Source: DATFJT01 sp965230755 (GTDB lineage: Bacteria; Bacteroidota; Bacteroidia; Chitinophagales; Saprospiraceae). From it: DNA of 64,000 bases. The notes beneath the pieces are model-generated. The model saw nothing but the letters and a program-made list of their open reading frames with translations. It had not been told where the DNA came from and did not search any database. The translations under genes were made by a program, and so were the position numbers. This document shows positions 9,270 through 17,071 of this stretch, one piece after another. The stretch is taken from the NCBI GenBank assembly GCA_965230755.1, contig CBDDLT010000015.1, positions 186,001 through 250,000 of the forward strand, in the 5' to 3' direction. Position 1 is the first letter of the stretch. Each line of letters begins with the position of its first letter.

Positions 9270-11030
9270 ATGAAAAAAATTAAAGTAATTTTCGTTTTTA
9301 CCCTGGTACTACTGGGAATGTACGCATGTCAGGAAGAAGATGTGTTCAATCCTGATTCGGGATTCAATCCTTCTCATGCATTGAAAAGATCTTGTGGCAC
9401 CCACGAGCATATGGAGAAGCTACTCAAGGATCCCTCTTACAAAAGATTTCACGAAAACAAGTTCAAGCGAATGGCCAACTTGGAAAGTAGAGGATTAGGC
9501 TCAAGAGCATTGTGCTCAAAACCTCCAATAATTCCAGTTGCCATACACTATCAGGGAGTTTCCAATCCTGATCAGGCATGTCTAGTGGAATTGGCTAAGA
9601 CACAAGTTGAAATACTCAACAATGATTTCAACGGAACGAATAGCGATATTTCGAAATGGACTGGAAATGCCTCAAGTTACTTTCCCGGGGTAAGTAACGG
9701 AGAAACTTGCGTTACGTTCTGTATTGCAGACAAGAATCACCCTCAAGGATTCGGGCTCTCCAATGGTCAACTCGCTGTAACTATTAACAAGACAAGTGGA
9801 GACTTCAATGCCGATTGGGCAGGTTACTTGAACATATATGTTCAGTTCGGAACTGGCGTTTTGGGTTATGCTCCTCTAGGAGGTAGTGGAAATGGTGATG
9901 GCGTAGTGATTGATGCCAATGCTTTTGGAGCAGGTTCAGGTTGTGGAACAGTTTCACCTAACTCTCCATATGATTTAGGTAGAACAACCACGCATGAGGT
10001 GGGTCATTATCTTCTATTGGATCATATCTGGGGAAATGGCTGTAGCACGGATGATGATGTTGCTGACACCCCGGATGCCAGGGATGCTTATTACGATTGT
10101 CCAAATACCGGTGAATCCAGTTGTGGTTCTACTGACATGCACATGAACTACATGGATTATACCAATGACGCCTGTATGTACATGTTCAGCGCCGGGCAAT
10201 CAAGTAGAATGGACAACTATATATCAAGTTCTTTAAGCGGATTGACGAATAACGCTTCCAATGTTACTTCTTGTTCTGGCGGAGACGGCCCTCCGGTTGA
10301 TTCCGATAACGACGGTATTCCAGATGCACAGGACAACTGTCCTAACGTTGCCAACCCTGATCAAACGGATTCAGATGGAGATGGAATTGGAGATGCTTGT
10401 GATGAGCCCGATGACAACGGAAGTGATTGCGATGCTGAAGCGGTTGATTATTTCACAGGTGAGCCTCTGGAAATCAACGATTGCTATCGCGAAGTAATTG
10501 CCAATGATTCGTATTGCTGCGATGTTGAGTTCGATTATCTATGTCAAATGGCATATGACGAATGCAACGACAGCAATGGAGGAGGAGTTGATCCGGAAGA
10601 TGATTGTATCGTTATCGCATACGATCTTTGGACAGGAGAAGAATTGGAAGATGAAGATTGTGTAGCCTATGTTCAAGAAGAAGATGCCTACTGCTGTGAA
10701 TCTGAATGGGATGGACTATGTCAAGCGTTATACGATGAATGCGTAGGAGCATTTTTCAATAGGCTTTCAAGTGATAACTCTGATGTACAATTGAGTGTAT
10801 TCCACAACGAATCGGAAAATAAGATGGTCGTGTCTTACTTCATCAAGAACTGGAGATCTGACCTAAAACTGAATATTGTTTCTAAGGAAGGATTGAAGGT
10901 TTATCAGAAAGACATAACAAAGCGGCGAGCTACCATAGAAATTGATCTAGCTGGATCAAGATCAATTTCTCAGCTAAGTATTGCTGTGGATAGAGGTAAT
11001 GTGGCCCTAGCAAAAGTCATCAAGCAGTAA
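9270..11030 (+). CDS. M43 (pappalysin-like) zinc metalloprotease lipoprotein with TSP3 and Cys-rich repeats
   Basis: A 586-residue exported protease. A lipoprotein-like signal ends at C20. The M43 domain (about 85-335) has the zinc site HEVGHYLLLDH (H242, E243, H246, H252) and a Met-turn MNYMDYT. The glycine usual after the second histidine is Leu here, a position that also varies in relatives. Then come thrombospondin type-3-like calcium repeats (about 342-380), two copies of a Cys-rich module (about 387-435 and 448-493, each with YCC...C...YDEC) and a beta-rich tail (about 500-586) that weakly resembles a sorting domain. Both a lipobox and a tail like this is unusual. It is divergent from the ECF sigma gene; a terminator follows. 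Confidence 0.82.
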   Translation: MKKIKVIFVFTLVLLGMYACQEEDVFNPDSGFNPSHALKRSCGTHEHMEKLLKDPSYKRFHENKFKRMANLESRGLGSRALCSKPPIIPVAIHYQGVSNPDQACLVELAKTQVEILNNDFNGTNSDISKWTGNASSYFPGVSNGETCVTFCIADKNHPQGFGLSNGQLAVTINKTSGDFNADWAGYLNIYVQFGTGVLGYAPLGGSGNGDGVVIDANAFGAGSGCGTVSPNSPYDLGRTTTHEVGHYLLLDHIWGNGCSTDDDVADTPDARDAYYDCPNTGESSCGSTDMHMNYMDYTNDACMYMFSAGQSSRMDNYISSSLSGLTNNASNVTSCSGGDGPPVDSDNDGIPDAQDNCPNVANPDQTDSDGDGIGDACDEPDDNGSDCDAEAVDYFTGEPLEINDCYREVIANDSYCCDVEFDYLCQMAYDECNDSNGGGVDPEDDCIVIAYDLWTGEELEDEDCVAYVQEEDAYCCESEWDGLCQALYDECVGAFFNRLSSDNSDVQLSVFHNESENKMVVSYFIKNWRSDLKLNIVSKEGLKVYQKDITKRRATIEIDLAGSRSISQLSIAVDRGNVALAKVIKQ

Positions 11031-11051
11031 ATCGAGAATATTTTATTAGCA

Positions 11052-11079
11052 AGTGGTCCTCTAAATAGGGCCACTTTTT
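11052..11079 (+). terminator. Rho-independent terminator after the M43 protease gene
   Basis: The inverted repeat AGTGGTCC / GGGCCACT (one G-U pair) encloses an eight-base loop and is followed by TTTTT, starting 22 bases after the stop codon. Confidence 0.8.
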
Positions 11080-11098
11080 CTATTTAAATTTCAGTAAA

Positions 11099-11536
11099 AT
11101 GACCTTGTATTCCTTTTTCTTTTATTCTTTGATAGCAGTTGTACTCACACAATGTTCGAATCAATCAATCCAACAATCAACCATAAATGGTGATGAAGAG
11201 GCCATCCTCGTTCTCTCTAAGGAAAGATGTCGAGGATATTGTCCCGCTTATCATTTAGAAATATTTCCCTCAACTAAAATCAATTACGAGGGTATTGCTC
11301 ATGTCAAGATTATTGGAGAAAGATCTTATTCAATCAATACAGAGGATATGAAGGATTTAATTACAGCTTTTGAAGAGATCAATTTTCAAGATTTTGATCA
11401 TGAATATTTGACTGACTTCAAGGATTTACCGCAGATTAGTCTGATGTACAAGGGTTATAAGATCGATTACCACGAGAAGAAGGCCCCGGAAAAAATCCTG
11501 GAGCTTAGCAACAAGATGGAGGCTTTTTTACCTTGA
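11099..11536 (+). CDS. DUF6438-like small lipoprotein
   Basis: A 145-residue protein with an N-terminal hydrophobic stretch ending in a lipobox-like VLTQC (C19). The core carries RCRGYCPAYHLEIF (about 43-56), the Cys-x-x-x-Cys-Pro pattern that marks DUF6438 domains in Bacteroidota, whose function is unknown. The rest is a small alpha/beta domain with no catalytic motif that I recognise. It sits between the M43 protease terminator and an IS200-type element on the opposite strand, with no operon partner. Start is the first ATG after the terminator. Confidence 0.65.
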   Translation: MTLYSFFFYSLIAVVLTQCSNQSIQQSTINGDEEAILVLSKERCRGYCPAYHLEIFPSTKINYEGIAHVKIIGERSYSINTEDMKDLITAFEEINFQDFDHEYLTDFKDLPQISLMYKGYKIDYHEKKAPEKILELSNKMEAFLP

Positions 11537-11546
11537 TATTCAAGCA

Positions 11547-12141
11547 AATAAACTACTACCCCCAAAGGAGGTAGTTTTGAATTGGCCCTAAAAGGGCCTT
11601 TCCTTTAGAACAATTTATACTCATCATTGTCTGTCTCTTCCTTCCTATCATTTTTCTCCTGATATTTTACATATCTTATCACTTTATCTTCATCTATCCC
11701 TATCGTGCTTACAAAGTATCCGCGTGACCAAAAATGATTTCCCCAATATAACTTCTTCTTTAAACTCGGATAGTTCTTAAACATCATTACTGCCGTCTTA
11801 CCTTTTAATATCCCCATGAAATTCGATATGCTCAACTTTGGCGGAACTGAACACACCAAATGCACATGATCATCCTGGATATTTAATTCTATTACTTCCA
11901 CCGATTTCCACTTACATATTGCTTGTATCTTTTCTTCCAATACATCCGCAACTATCCCTTCCAATACCCTATATCTATACTTCGGTGTCCATACAACATG
12001 ATAGTTGCAATGATATATACTATGCGATAACTTCCTATATCTTATCTTCTTTGGCATCACTACAAGATAAGAACTTCTTTACTAGCTTCGCTCTTAACCC
12101 TAACCTACCGCCTTAGGCGGTGGTTTTTTAGGTGAATAAAA
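11547..12141 (-). mobile_element. IS200-type insertion sequence (single tnpA, hairpin ends)
   Basis: About 595 bp holding only a Y1 transposase gene and no tnpB, as in the IS200 group. Subterminal hairpins lie at each side: 11556-11574 (CTACCCCC aaa GGAGGTAG) beyond the tnpA stop, a second stem GGCCC/GGGCC at 11584-11598, and CTACCGCC tta GGCGGTGG at 12105-12123 upstream of tnpA. Outer bounds were set by comparing with the relic at 35876-36069, which shares both ends (AATAAAC at the low side, GAATAAAAG at the high side). Such elements move as single-stranded circles and make no target duplication, so none is expected. Confidence 0.85.
11605..12057 (-). CDS. tnpA: IS200/IS605 family Y1 transposase TnpA
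   Basis: About 150 residues, full family length. The HUH nuclease motif DDHVHLVC holds the metal-binding histidine pair, and IRYVKYQ near residue 130 supplies the catalytic tyrosine with the glutamine four residues later. Both motifs are intact, so the protein is predicted active. It cuts and rejoins single-stranded DNA at the element's hairpin ends. An adjacent GTG one codon upstream (12060) is an alternative start. The A-rich early coding sequence is also recognisable in the deleted relic near 35.98 kb. Confidence 0.93.
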   Translation of the reverse strand: MPKKIRYRKLSHSIYHCNYHVVWTPKYRYRVLEGIVADVLEEKIQAICKWKSVEVIELNIQDDHVHLVCSVPPKLSISNFMGILKGKTAVMMFKNYPSLKKKLYWGNHFWSRGYFVSTIGIDEDKVIRYVKYQEKNDRKEETDNDEYKLF

Positions 12142-12142
12142 G

Positions 12143-12168
12143 AGGGGAATTCCTGGCGGAACTCCCCT
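12143..12168 (-). terminator. Hairpin terminator for the DUF937-OmpA gene, abutting the IS end
   Basis: A near-perfect inverted repeat AGGGGAATTCC / GGAACTCCCCT (one mismatch, loop TGGC). On the minus strand it is followed by TCTTTTATT, giving a rho-independent terminator about 150 bases after the OmpA-family stop at 12316. The T-rich part belongs to the IS200 end, so insertion happened right at the stem's foot. Confidence 0.65.
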
Positions 12169-12315
12169 TATTTAATTCTGAAAATAAAAGTATAAGCTCA
12201 ATAGTAGTTAGTCAAATATGCTTGTTGTGAAATAATCTCCTAATTTTATTAAAGGCATATAACTATTATTTCAGAATCTCTTTTCCAAAAATAACTTATT
12301 ATCTATAAAATTCCC

Positions 12316-13638
12316 TTAATAAATAACTGTAACTTCACATCTTCTATTGCTCAACCTACCCTCTTCTGTTTCATTTGAGGCCAAAGGCTTAGATGATCCG
12401 TATCCTTTTGCATTTACTCTATCAGCAGAAATTCCCTTTCCAACCAAGTAATTTTTGATTGCATCAGCACGACTCTGAGATAAAGCAACATTGGCACTTT
12501 CATCACCAGTATTGTCTGTATGACCGCTTACTTCGACGTCAATATCCTTGATCTCTTCTAAGATTCTTGCGAAGTTATCCAGCTCGCTTTTTCCTGCATC
12601 AGATATTTCAGCTTTTCCAGTAGCAAAGTTTAAGTATTTGAAAGCAAAGGCCTTTTCTCCATCTCCTCCCATCTTAATCCAGTTGTAAAACTGCTCACCT
12701 ACTGATCCTGCTGCGAACTTAATACCGCTCAAAGTCTTCAATGTAGCGTCACTGATAAAACTTCCTATAGACTTTACTGCATCGCCTGTAGCATCTGCTA
12801 CATTTTCTACTACTTCAGTAGTTTTATTCGCAGCGTCGTCTACTACTTCTGTTGCTTTATCTGCAACATTATCTACGGCATCAATTCCAGTTCCACCGCA
12901 ACCTCTGATTAAGTATAGCAAACCTAATAATAACAACAAGCCGATGAGCCAAGGCCACCACTTCCCTGAAGAAGATTTTCCTGAATTTGATTCTCTTCTT
13001 GAATCAGACACGCTACTTGCAGTAGATCTTGCTGCAGAAGCAATATTTCTTCCAGCATCTCCAATTGCATCCATACCGTTGTCTACTAGGCCGGCAAGAC
13101 CTGAAGAAAGACCCAATGCGCTTCCCATACCTTTAGGTAAAGCTCCTTTTAAGAAATCTTTCTGTCCCAATAGTAAGTTCATTAGTCCGGAAGCACCAAG
13201 CCCGTCTCCCAAAACTTTTTTTCCGATAACACTCATTAGGATTGGCGCCAACATTTTCATAATACCGTTGGAAGAATTTCTGCTCAATCCGCTTAGACTG
13301 GAAAGAAGACCCATAACACCCGAGCTCTTGCTTCCCATTAACATATCTAGTATCCCTGAACCCTGATCCATAAGGGAAGTACTGCCTGCTCCATCGAATA
13401 ATCCGGATAAGTTGGACAACATTCCACCGTCATACTGATTAGAGCTCAAAAAATCCAATAAACCTTTTGCTCCTGACTCAGTAGAACCTTTATCCACCAA
13501 ACTAGATAGTAAAGATGGTATTGCTGAGGCTACACCCTTTGATACGCTTTCTTCCTGCTCACCTAATATTCCACCCATTTTGGAAATAAGGCTAGGAGAA
13601 ATTGTTTCAGTTAATGTTTGTAATAAATTCTCTGACAT
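12316..13638 (-). CDS. DUF937 / OmpA-family peptidoglycan-binding membrane protein
   Basis: A 440-residue protein. The N-terminal half (about 1-200) is Gly/Ser/Leu-rich and fits DUF937, with no signal peptide. A single membrane helix follows KWWPW (about 231-246), then a low-complexity Asp/Ala/Val linker (about 250-290), and an OmpA-like peptidoglycan-binding domain (about 330-440) with SGHTDNTG and LSNRRCEV. The predicted layout puts DUF937 in the cytoplasm or on the inner membrane and OmpA in the periplasm. OmpA domains bind diaminopimelate of the cell wall. Single-gene unit, divergent from the lipid operon at 13.9 kb. Confidence 0.85.
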   Translation of the reverse strand: MSENLLQTLTETISPSLISKMGGILGEQEESVSKGVASAIPSLLSSLVDKGSTESGAKGLLDFLSSNQYDGGMLSNLSGLFDGAGSTSLMDQGSGILDMLMGSKSSGVMGLLSSLSGLSRNSSNGIMKMLAPILMSVIGKKVLGDGLGASGLMNLLLGQKDFLKGALPKGMGSALGLSSGLAGLVDNGMDAIGDAGRNIASAARSTASSVSDSRRESNSGKSSSGKWWPWLIGLLLLLGLLYLIRGCGGTGIDAVDNVADKATEVVDDAANKTTEVVENVADATGDAVKSIGSFISDATLKTLSGIKFAAGSVGEQFYNWIKMGGDGEKAFAFKYLNFATGKAEISDAGKSELDNFARILEEIKDIDVEVSGHTDNTGDESANVALSQSRADAIKNYLVGKGISADRVNAKGYGSSKPLASNETEEGRLSNRRCEVTVIY

Positions 13639-13766
13639 TTCAAATTTAGATTTGGTTAAACATATGGAGTCATTATTTACTCCTTCTCTATGACGAGTAT
13701 ATAAAATTAAGTAACATTTCTAGGGCTTTAATTTATGAGACCCTAACAAACATGGAGGCTGTAGCT

Positions 13767-13912
13767 TTTGAAAGATTCATTAAGTTCTTATGAAGAAAAA
13801 CGGATATATGATTAAATGCTTAATTATTTCTTAGTGTAAAAATACCAAATGCTTAATGCGATAAATGGCCATTTAGGGGGTGATTGAGAATACCTTTGAA
13901 AGATCATTTAAA
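13767..13912. promoter_or_regulatory. Paired direct repeats upstream of the PlcP-BtaA-BtaB operon
   Basis: Two repeat pairs lie in the 282-base divergent gap. TTTGAAAGATTCATTAA (13767-13783) recurs as TTTGAAAGATCATTTAA near 13896-13912, just before the TTG start. AAATGCTTAAT occurs twice (13814-13824 and 13847-13857), 33 bases apart, about three helical turns. They could be operator sites for a phosphate-responsive regulator, but no match to the E. coli Pho box is visible and AT-rich chance repeats are possible. Confidence 0.3.
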
Positions 13913-13920
13913 CTGAAATT

Positions 13921-14727
13921 TTGGAAAGAAGAAAACCACGTATTGCCATAATTTCTGATACTCATATTGGAACATTTGGTTGCAAAGCAAAAGAGCTTCT
14001 CGCCTATTTGAACAGCATCAATCCCGACTGTTTAATTTTAAATGGAGATATCATCGATGGTTGGCATTTTAGGGCTAAACGATTTCACAAAGATCATATG
14101 AGAATCTTCCAAAGAATTCTTTCCCTAGCTCTGGACGATAAAGAAATTATATATATCGCCGGAAATCACGATGAGTTCTTGAGGAAATTCCTACCCATGG
14201 ATTTGCCCAACTTCAAAATTGTAAATAAGATCATCAAGACAATTGACGGAAAAAAAACATGGATTTTCCATGGAGATGTATTCGATAATTCCGTGAACTA
14301 TTCGAAATGGATAGCGCAGCTCGGCGGCAAGGGCTACGACTTCCTAATTTGGTTGAATTATCAAATTAATAGAGTATTCAGCTTCTTCAATTTACCTAAG
14401 CGATCATTTTCTAAAAGGGTCAAGGAAGGAGTAAAGGGCGCTATCAAGTACATCAATAACTTCGAGCAAGTCGCGGCGGAAATTGCCTATGAAGAAGGAT
14501 ACGACACGGTAATATGCGGTCATATCCATGTCCCTCAAGACAGAATCCTCAATTTTAAAGGGAAAGATATCCGCTATCTGAATTCCGGTGATTGGGTAGA
14601 AAATCTCACTGCACTAGAGTATGATAACAAGGAATGGAAAATAGTACACTATCAGGAAGAGTTTTCACTCCCCAATAAGCAAAAAGAACTATCGAAAGAA
14701 CTTGAAATCATGGAAGCCAATAACTAA
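13921..14727 (+). CDS. plcP: Calcineurin-like phosphoesterase, PlcP-type phospholipase C (LpxH-related)
   Basis: A 268-residue metallophosphoesterase with the full metal-ligand set: ISDTHIG (D13, H15), GDIIDGW (D43), GNHDE (N82, H83), FHGDVFD (H118) and CGHIHVP (H201, H203), followed by NSGDWVE. This pattern is shared by LpxH-like enzymes and by PlcP, which removes head groups from phosphatidylcholine/ethanolamine under phosphate limitation to give diacylglycerol. The next genes, BtaA and BtaB homologues, use diacylglycerol, which favours PlcP over LpxH. The start must be the TTG at 13921: the next in-frame ATG lies beyond two metal motifs. BtaA begins four bases after the stop. Confidence 0.78.
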   Translation: MERRKPRIAIISDTHIGTFGCKAKELLAYLNSINPDCLILNGDIIDGWHFRAKRFHKDHMRIFQRILSLALDDKEIIYIAGNHDEFLRKFLPMDLPNFKIVNKIIKTIDGKKTWIFHGDVFDNSVNYSKWIAQLGGKGYDFLIWLNYQINRVFSFFNLPKRSFSKRVKEGVKGAIKYINNFEQVAAEIAYEEGYDTVICGHIHVPQDRILNFKGKDIRYLNSGDWVENLTALEYDNKEWKIVHYQEEFSLPNKQKELSKELEIMEANN

Positions 14728-14730
14728 GTC

Positions 14731-15882
14731 ATGGGTAGAATATCTAATTATTTGTTCAACCAAATCCACCAAAATAGTCTGATCTATAATACTTGCTGGG
14801 AAGATCCAAAGTGTGACAGGAGACTTTTGAACCTAGGGAAAAAAAGTAAAATACTTATGATTACCAGTGCGGGATGCAATGCATTAGAATATTTACTAGA
14901 TGATGTAGAAGCAGTCCATTGCGTAGATCTGAATTATCGACAAAATGCGGTTTTAGCACTGAAAATTGCGCTAATTAAGCATGGAGATTTCCATTTGCTG
15001 TTTAAGTTTTTTGGAGATGGAAGCTTGGCTGATGCTTCAACTCACTATAAAAGAGATCTACGTCCATTATTAGAAGAAGAATATCGCCATTTTTGGGATA
15101 GAAAAATCAAGTATTTCAGAAATTGGGGTATTCGAAAAACCTTTTACTATCGAGGTAGCTCAGGTGTATTGGCTTTTGCAGTCACGCGATATTTGAAACT
15201 TAAACCAAAGCTGGATGAAAAAATAAAAAAGCTACTTAGAAGTTTGAGTTTCGAAGAACAGCTAAGGATTTACAATGAGATAAGAACCGGCCTTTTTTCT
15301 CCTATTATCAATCGCCTGTTGCACAGCCAAATGGTGCTTAATCTAGCAGGAGTGCCAAGAAGCCAGACTGAACTCTTTGTTCAAGAATACGAAGACAATG
15401 ATGGTGGGTATATAGGGGCTTCTTTAGACAGGGTATTTCATCATATGCCAATAAAAGACAATTATTTTTATAGCGTTTATTATAGGGGAAGCTACGAAAA
15501 GGATCGATGCCCGGAATATTTGAAAGAAGAAAATTTTGAAGTTCTTCGAAATAGGATTGATAGAATTCATATCAATACCAATTCCCTTGAGGAGTACTGT
15601 AATCAAACTACAGAGCGATTTAGTCATTTCATCCTGCTGGATCATATGGATTGGTTGGCTAAGAACAATATCGAAGGTTTGATTGCTGAATGGAGAGCTT
15701 TTTTTAGCCACGCTACCATAGGAGCTAAAGTGTTATTTCGATCTGCCTCTAAGAACTTGGACTGGTTGCCGGATTCAGTTAAACTGCGAATAGATTTTGA
15801 AGATCGAATTAGTGAAAAGTGCGAAAAAATGGATCGCGTGGGCACTTACGACAGCACATGGCTGGGAAGAGTCAAGAATTAA
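14731..15882 (+). CDS. btaA: BtaA-like S-adenosylmethionine:diacylglycerol 3-amino-3-carboxypropyltransferase (DUF3419)
   Basis: A 383-residue DUF3419 protein. The family marks are present: CWEDP (22-26), the SAM-binding ITSAGCNALEYL (44-55) and VDLNYRQ (65-71), and a late HFILLDHMDWL (about 300-310). BtaA moves the aminocarboxypropyl group of SAM to diacylglycerol, forming diacylglycerylhomoserine, first step of the betaine lipid DGTS. It is flanked by a diacylglycerol-producing phosphoesterase upstream (3-base gap) and a methyltransferase downstream, a sensible order for the pathway. The family also includes uncharacterised members, so direct lipid assay would be decisive. Confidence 0.82.
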   Translation: MGRISNYLFNQIHQNSLIYNTCWEDPKCDRRLLNLGKKSKILMITSAGCNALEYLLDDVEAVHCVDLNYRQNAVLALKIALIKHGDFHLLFKFFGDGSLADASTHYKRDLRPLLEEEYRHFWDRKIKYFRNWGIRKTFYYRGSSGVLAFAVTRYLKLKPKLDEKIKKLLRSLSFEEQLRIYNEIRTGLFSPIINRLLHSQMVLNLAGVPRSQTELFVQEYEDNDGGYIGASLDRVFHHMPIKDNYFYSVYYRGSYEKDRCPEYLKEENFEVLRNRIDRIHINTNSLEEYCNQTTERFSHFILLDHMDWLAKNNIEGLIAEWRAFFSHATIGAKVLFRSASKNLDWLPDSVKLRIDFEDRISEKCEKMDRVGTYDSTWLGRVKN

Positions 15883-15909
15883 TAATTAATAATTAATAAT
15901 TGATAATTG
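15877..15909 (+). repeat. Tandem AATTAAT heptamer between btaA and btaB
   Basis: Three perfect AATTAAT copies, one AATTGAT and a partial fifth copy span the btaA stop and end just before the btaB ATG. The repeat sits where the ribosome must land for btaB, so copy number could tune its translation. Confidence 0.75.
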
Positions 15910-15914
15910 GTGCG

Positions 15915-16535
15915 ATGTCTAGTTTTACGACCTTACAGAAATATTACGTTTTTCATTCCAAGATCTACGATCTGACTCGATGGAGTTTTTTATTTGGGAG
16001 AAAATCTCTGGTTCGAGATATAGCCAAAATTAAGAAGAATCCTTCTAGGATACTTGAAGTTGGTTGCGGCACTGGTTATGTTCTTCAGGAACTGAGTAAG
16101 CAATTTCCCAGTGCTCAAATTGTTGGGATTGACCTTTCGAAGGACATGTTATCCATTGCCGAGAAAAAACTTAAAGACCATCAAAATATAGAATTAATCC
16201 AAGGCAGTTTTGGACCGGAATTATCGATTGGTCAATTCGACGTATTGGTGTTTTCTTATTCTTTATCCATGATATCCGAACAATGGCCTCTTTTCGAGCT
16301 GCCCACTAATCTAGTACTCGTTCCAGAGGGAATTATCGCCACGGTTGACTTTCATCAATCCGTGGTCTTACCATTTAAACGTTGGATGGAAGTGAATCAC
16401 GTCGAAATGAACGCCAAACTTCCCACATGGATGGAGGAAGCATTCGAAACCAAACACAACCAAATTATTTCCTGCTATGGAAATCTATGGCAATACCGAA
16501 AATGGATAGGACAAAAAAAAATGACTCAAAATTAA
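15915..16535 (+). CDS. btaB: BtaB-like SAM-dependent methyltransferase
   Basis: A 206-residue class I methyltransferase: motif I LEVGCGTG (47-54), acidic residue of motif II in VGIDLS, and a late FSYSLSMI followed by VDFH. The SYxLSMI and DFH stretches match BtaB, which methylates diacylglycerylhomoserine three times to the betaine lipid DGTS. Its place after BtaA supports this; ubiquinone/menaquinone-type methyltransferases are the alternative. I chose ATG 15915 over an in-frame TTG at 15900, which lies inside the AATTAAT tandem repeat. Its stop codon sits in the loop of the downstream terminator. Confidence 0.78.
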   Translation: MSSFTTLQKYYVFHSKIYDLTRWSFLFGRKSLVRDIAKIKKNPSRILEVGCGTGYVLQELSKQFPSAQIVGIDLSKDMLSIAEKKLKDHQNIELIQGSFGPELSIGQFDVLVFSYSLSMISEQWPLFELPTNLVLVPEGIIATVDFHQSVVLPFKRWMEVNHVEMNAKLPTWMEEAFETKHNQIISCYGNLWQYRKWIGQKKMTQN

Positions 16536-16551
16536 TTGAGTCATTTTTTTT
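16514..16551. terminator. Bidirectional terminator between btaB and the HTH gene
   Basis: ATGACTCAA / TTGAGTCAT forms the stem, flanked by an A8 run on one side and T8 on the other. It serves both convergent genes. The btaB stop codon lies in its loop and the HTH gene's stop overlaps its far edge. Confidence 0.9.
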
Positions 16552-16798
16552 AAACCGCCATTTCTCCTAAAATTTCTCTGGCTAGATCCAGTATTTTAGT
16601 GTCATCTAAGTGAACGATTCCACCATTTGGACCTGGCTGAATATGGCTAGAGACAACATTGCCATTTTGATATTTTCTAGCGCCAAAGTAATTTCTAACA
16701 GTTTGCTCTTGAATACCTAATTGTTCGGCTATTTTCTTTACACTTCCTGTAGGAAGTCGGTGTTTGATCTCTCTTAATTCATTATAGGAAATATTCAT
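16550..16798 (-). CDS. Small helix-turn-helix DNA-binding protein
   Basis: About 82 residues from the ATG at 16798; the frame is open to 16825 but those nine residues are not helix-turn-helix-like. KKIAEQLGIQEQTVRNYFGAR forms a classic helix-turn-helix, with TVRNYF as recognition helix. The tail QPGPNGGIVHLDD is distinctive and looks conserved-protein-like; my impression is that similar small proteins occur in other Bacteroidota, but I could not search. It is monocistronic, convergent with the betaine-lipid operon, and preceded by about 270 bases of very AT-rich DNA. Target genes unknown; a role for the neighbouring lipid operon is possible but unsupported. Confidence 0.75.
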   Translation of the reverse strand: MNISYNELREIKHRLPTGSVKKIAEQLGIQEQTVRNYFGARKYQNGNVVSSHIQPGPNGGIVHLDDTKILDLAREILGEMAV

Positions 16799-17071
16799 AC
16801 AAAAAAATTGATTTATAAATTTCACAATTACTCTCCCTGTAGCTCATCTACATAAGTACCTTTTAAAATTACAAAACATTATCAAATCAATCAAATATTT
16901 TTAAAATAATTTGATTTTTCAAATTAAAAAAAAGAGAATAAAAATTTTGTTGAAATATAATTCTGCAGAAATCTTAATTTTCTTATCTTATATTGTTTAC
17001 TTGTTTGATTTGACAGTAACTTAGAATTAAATTTTTACTAAGCGCTGCCTGATGTTCGAAATGAGTTTTCA

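Noticed and set aside
9992..10030. HEVGHYLLLDH as an inactivated M43 zinc site
   Set aside because: The Leu in place of the usual Gly does not remove a zinc ligand or the catalytic Glu, and relatives vary at this position.
12944..13366. Plus-strand open frame of about 140 codons inside the DUF937-OmpA gene
   Set aside because: Pro/Ser/Leu-rich translation is the mirror of the Gly/Ser-rich real protein.
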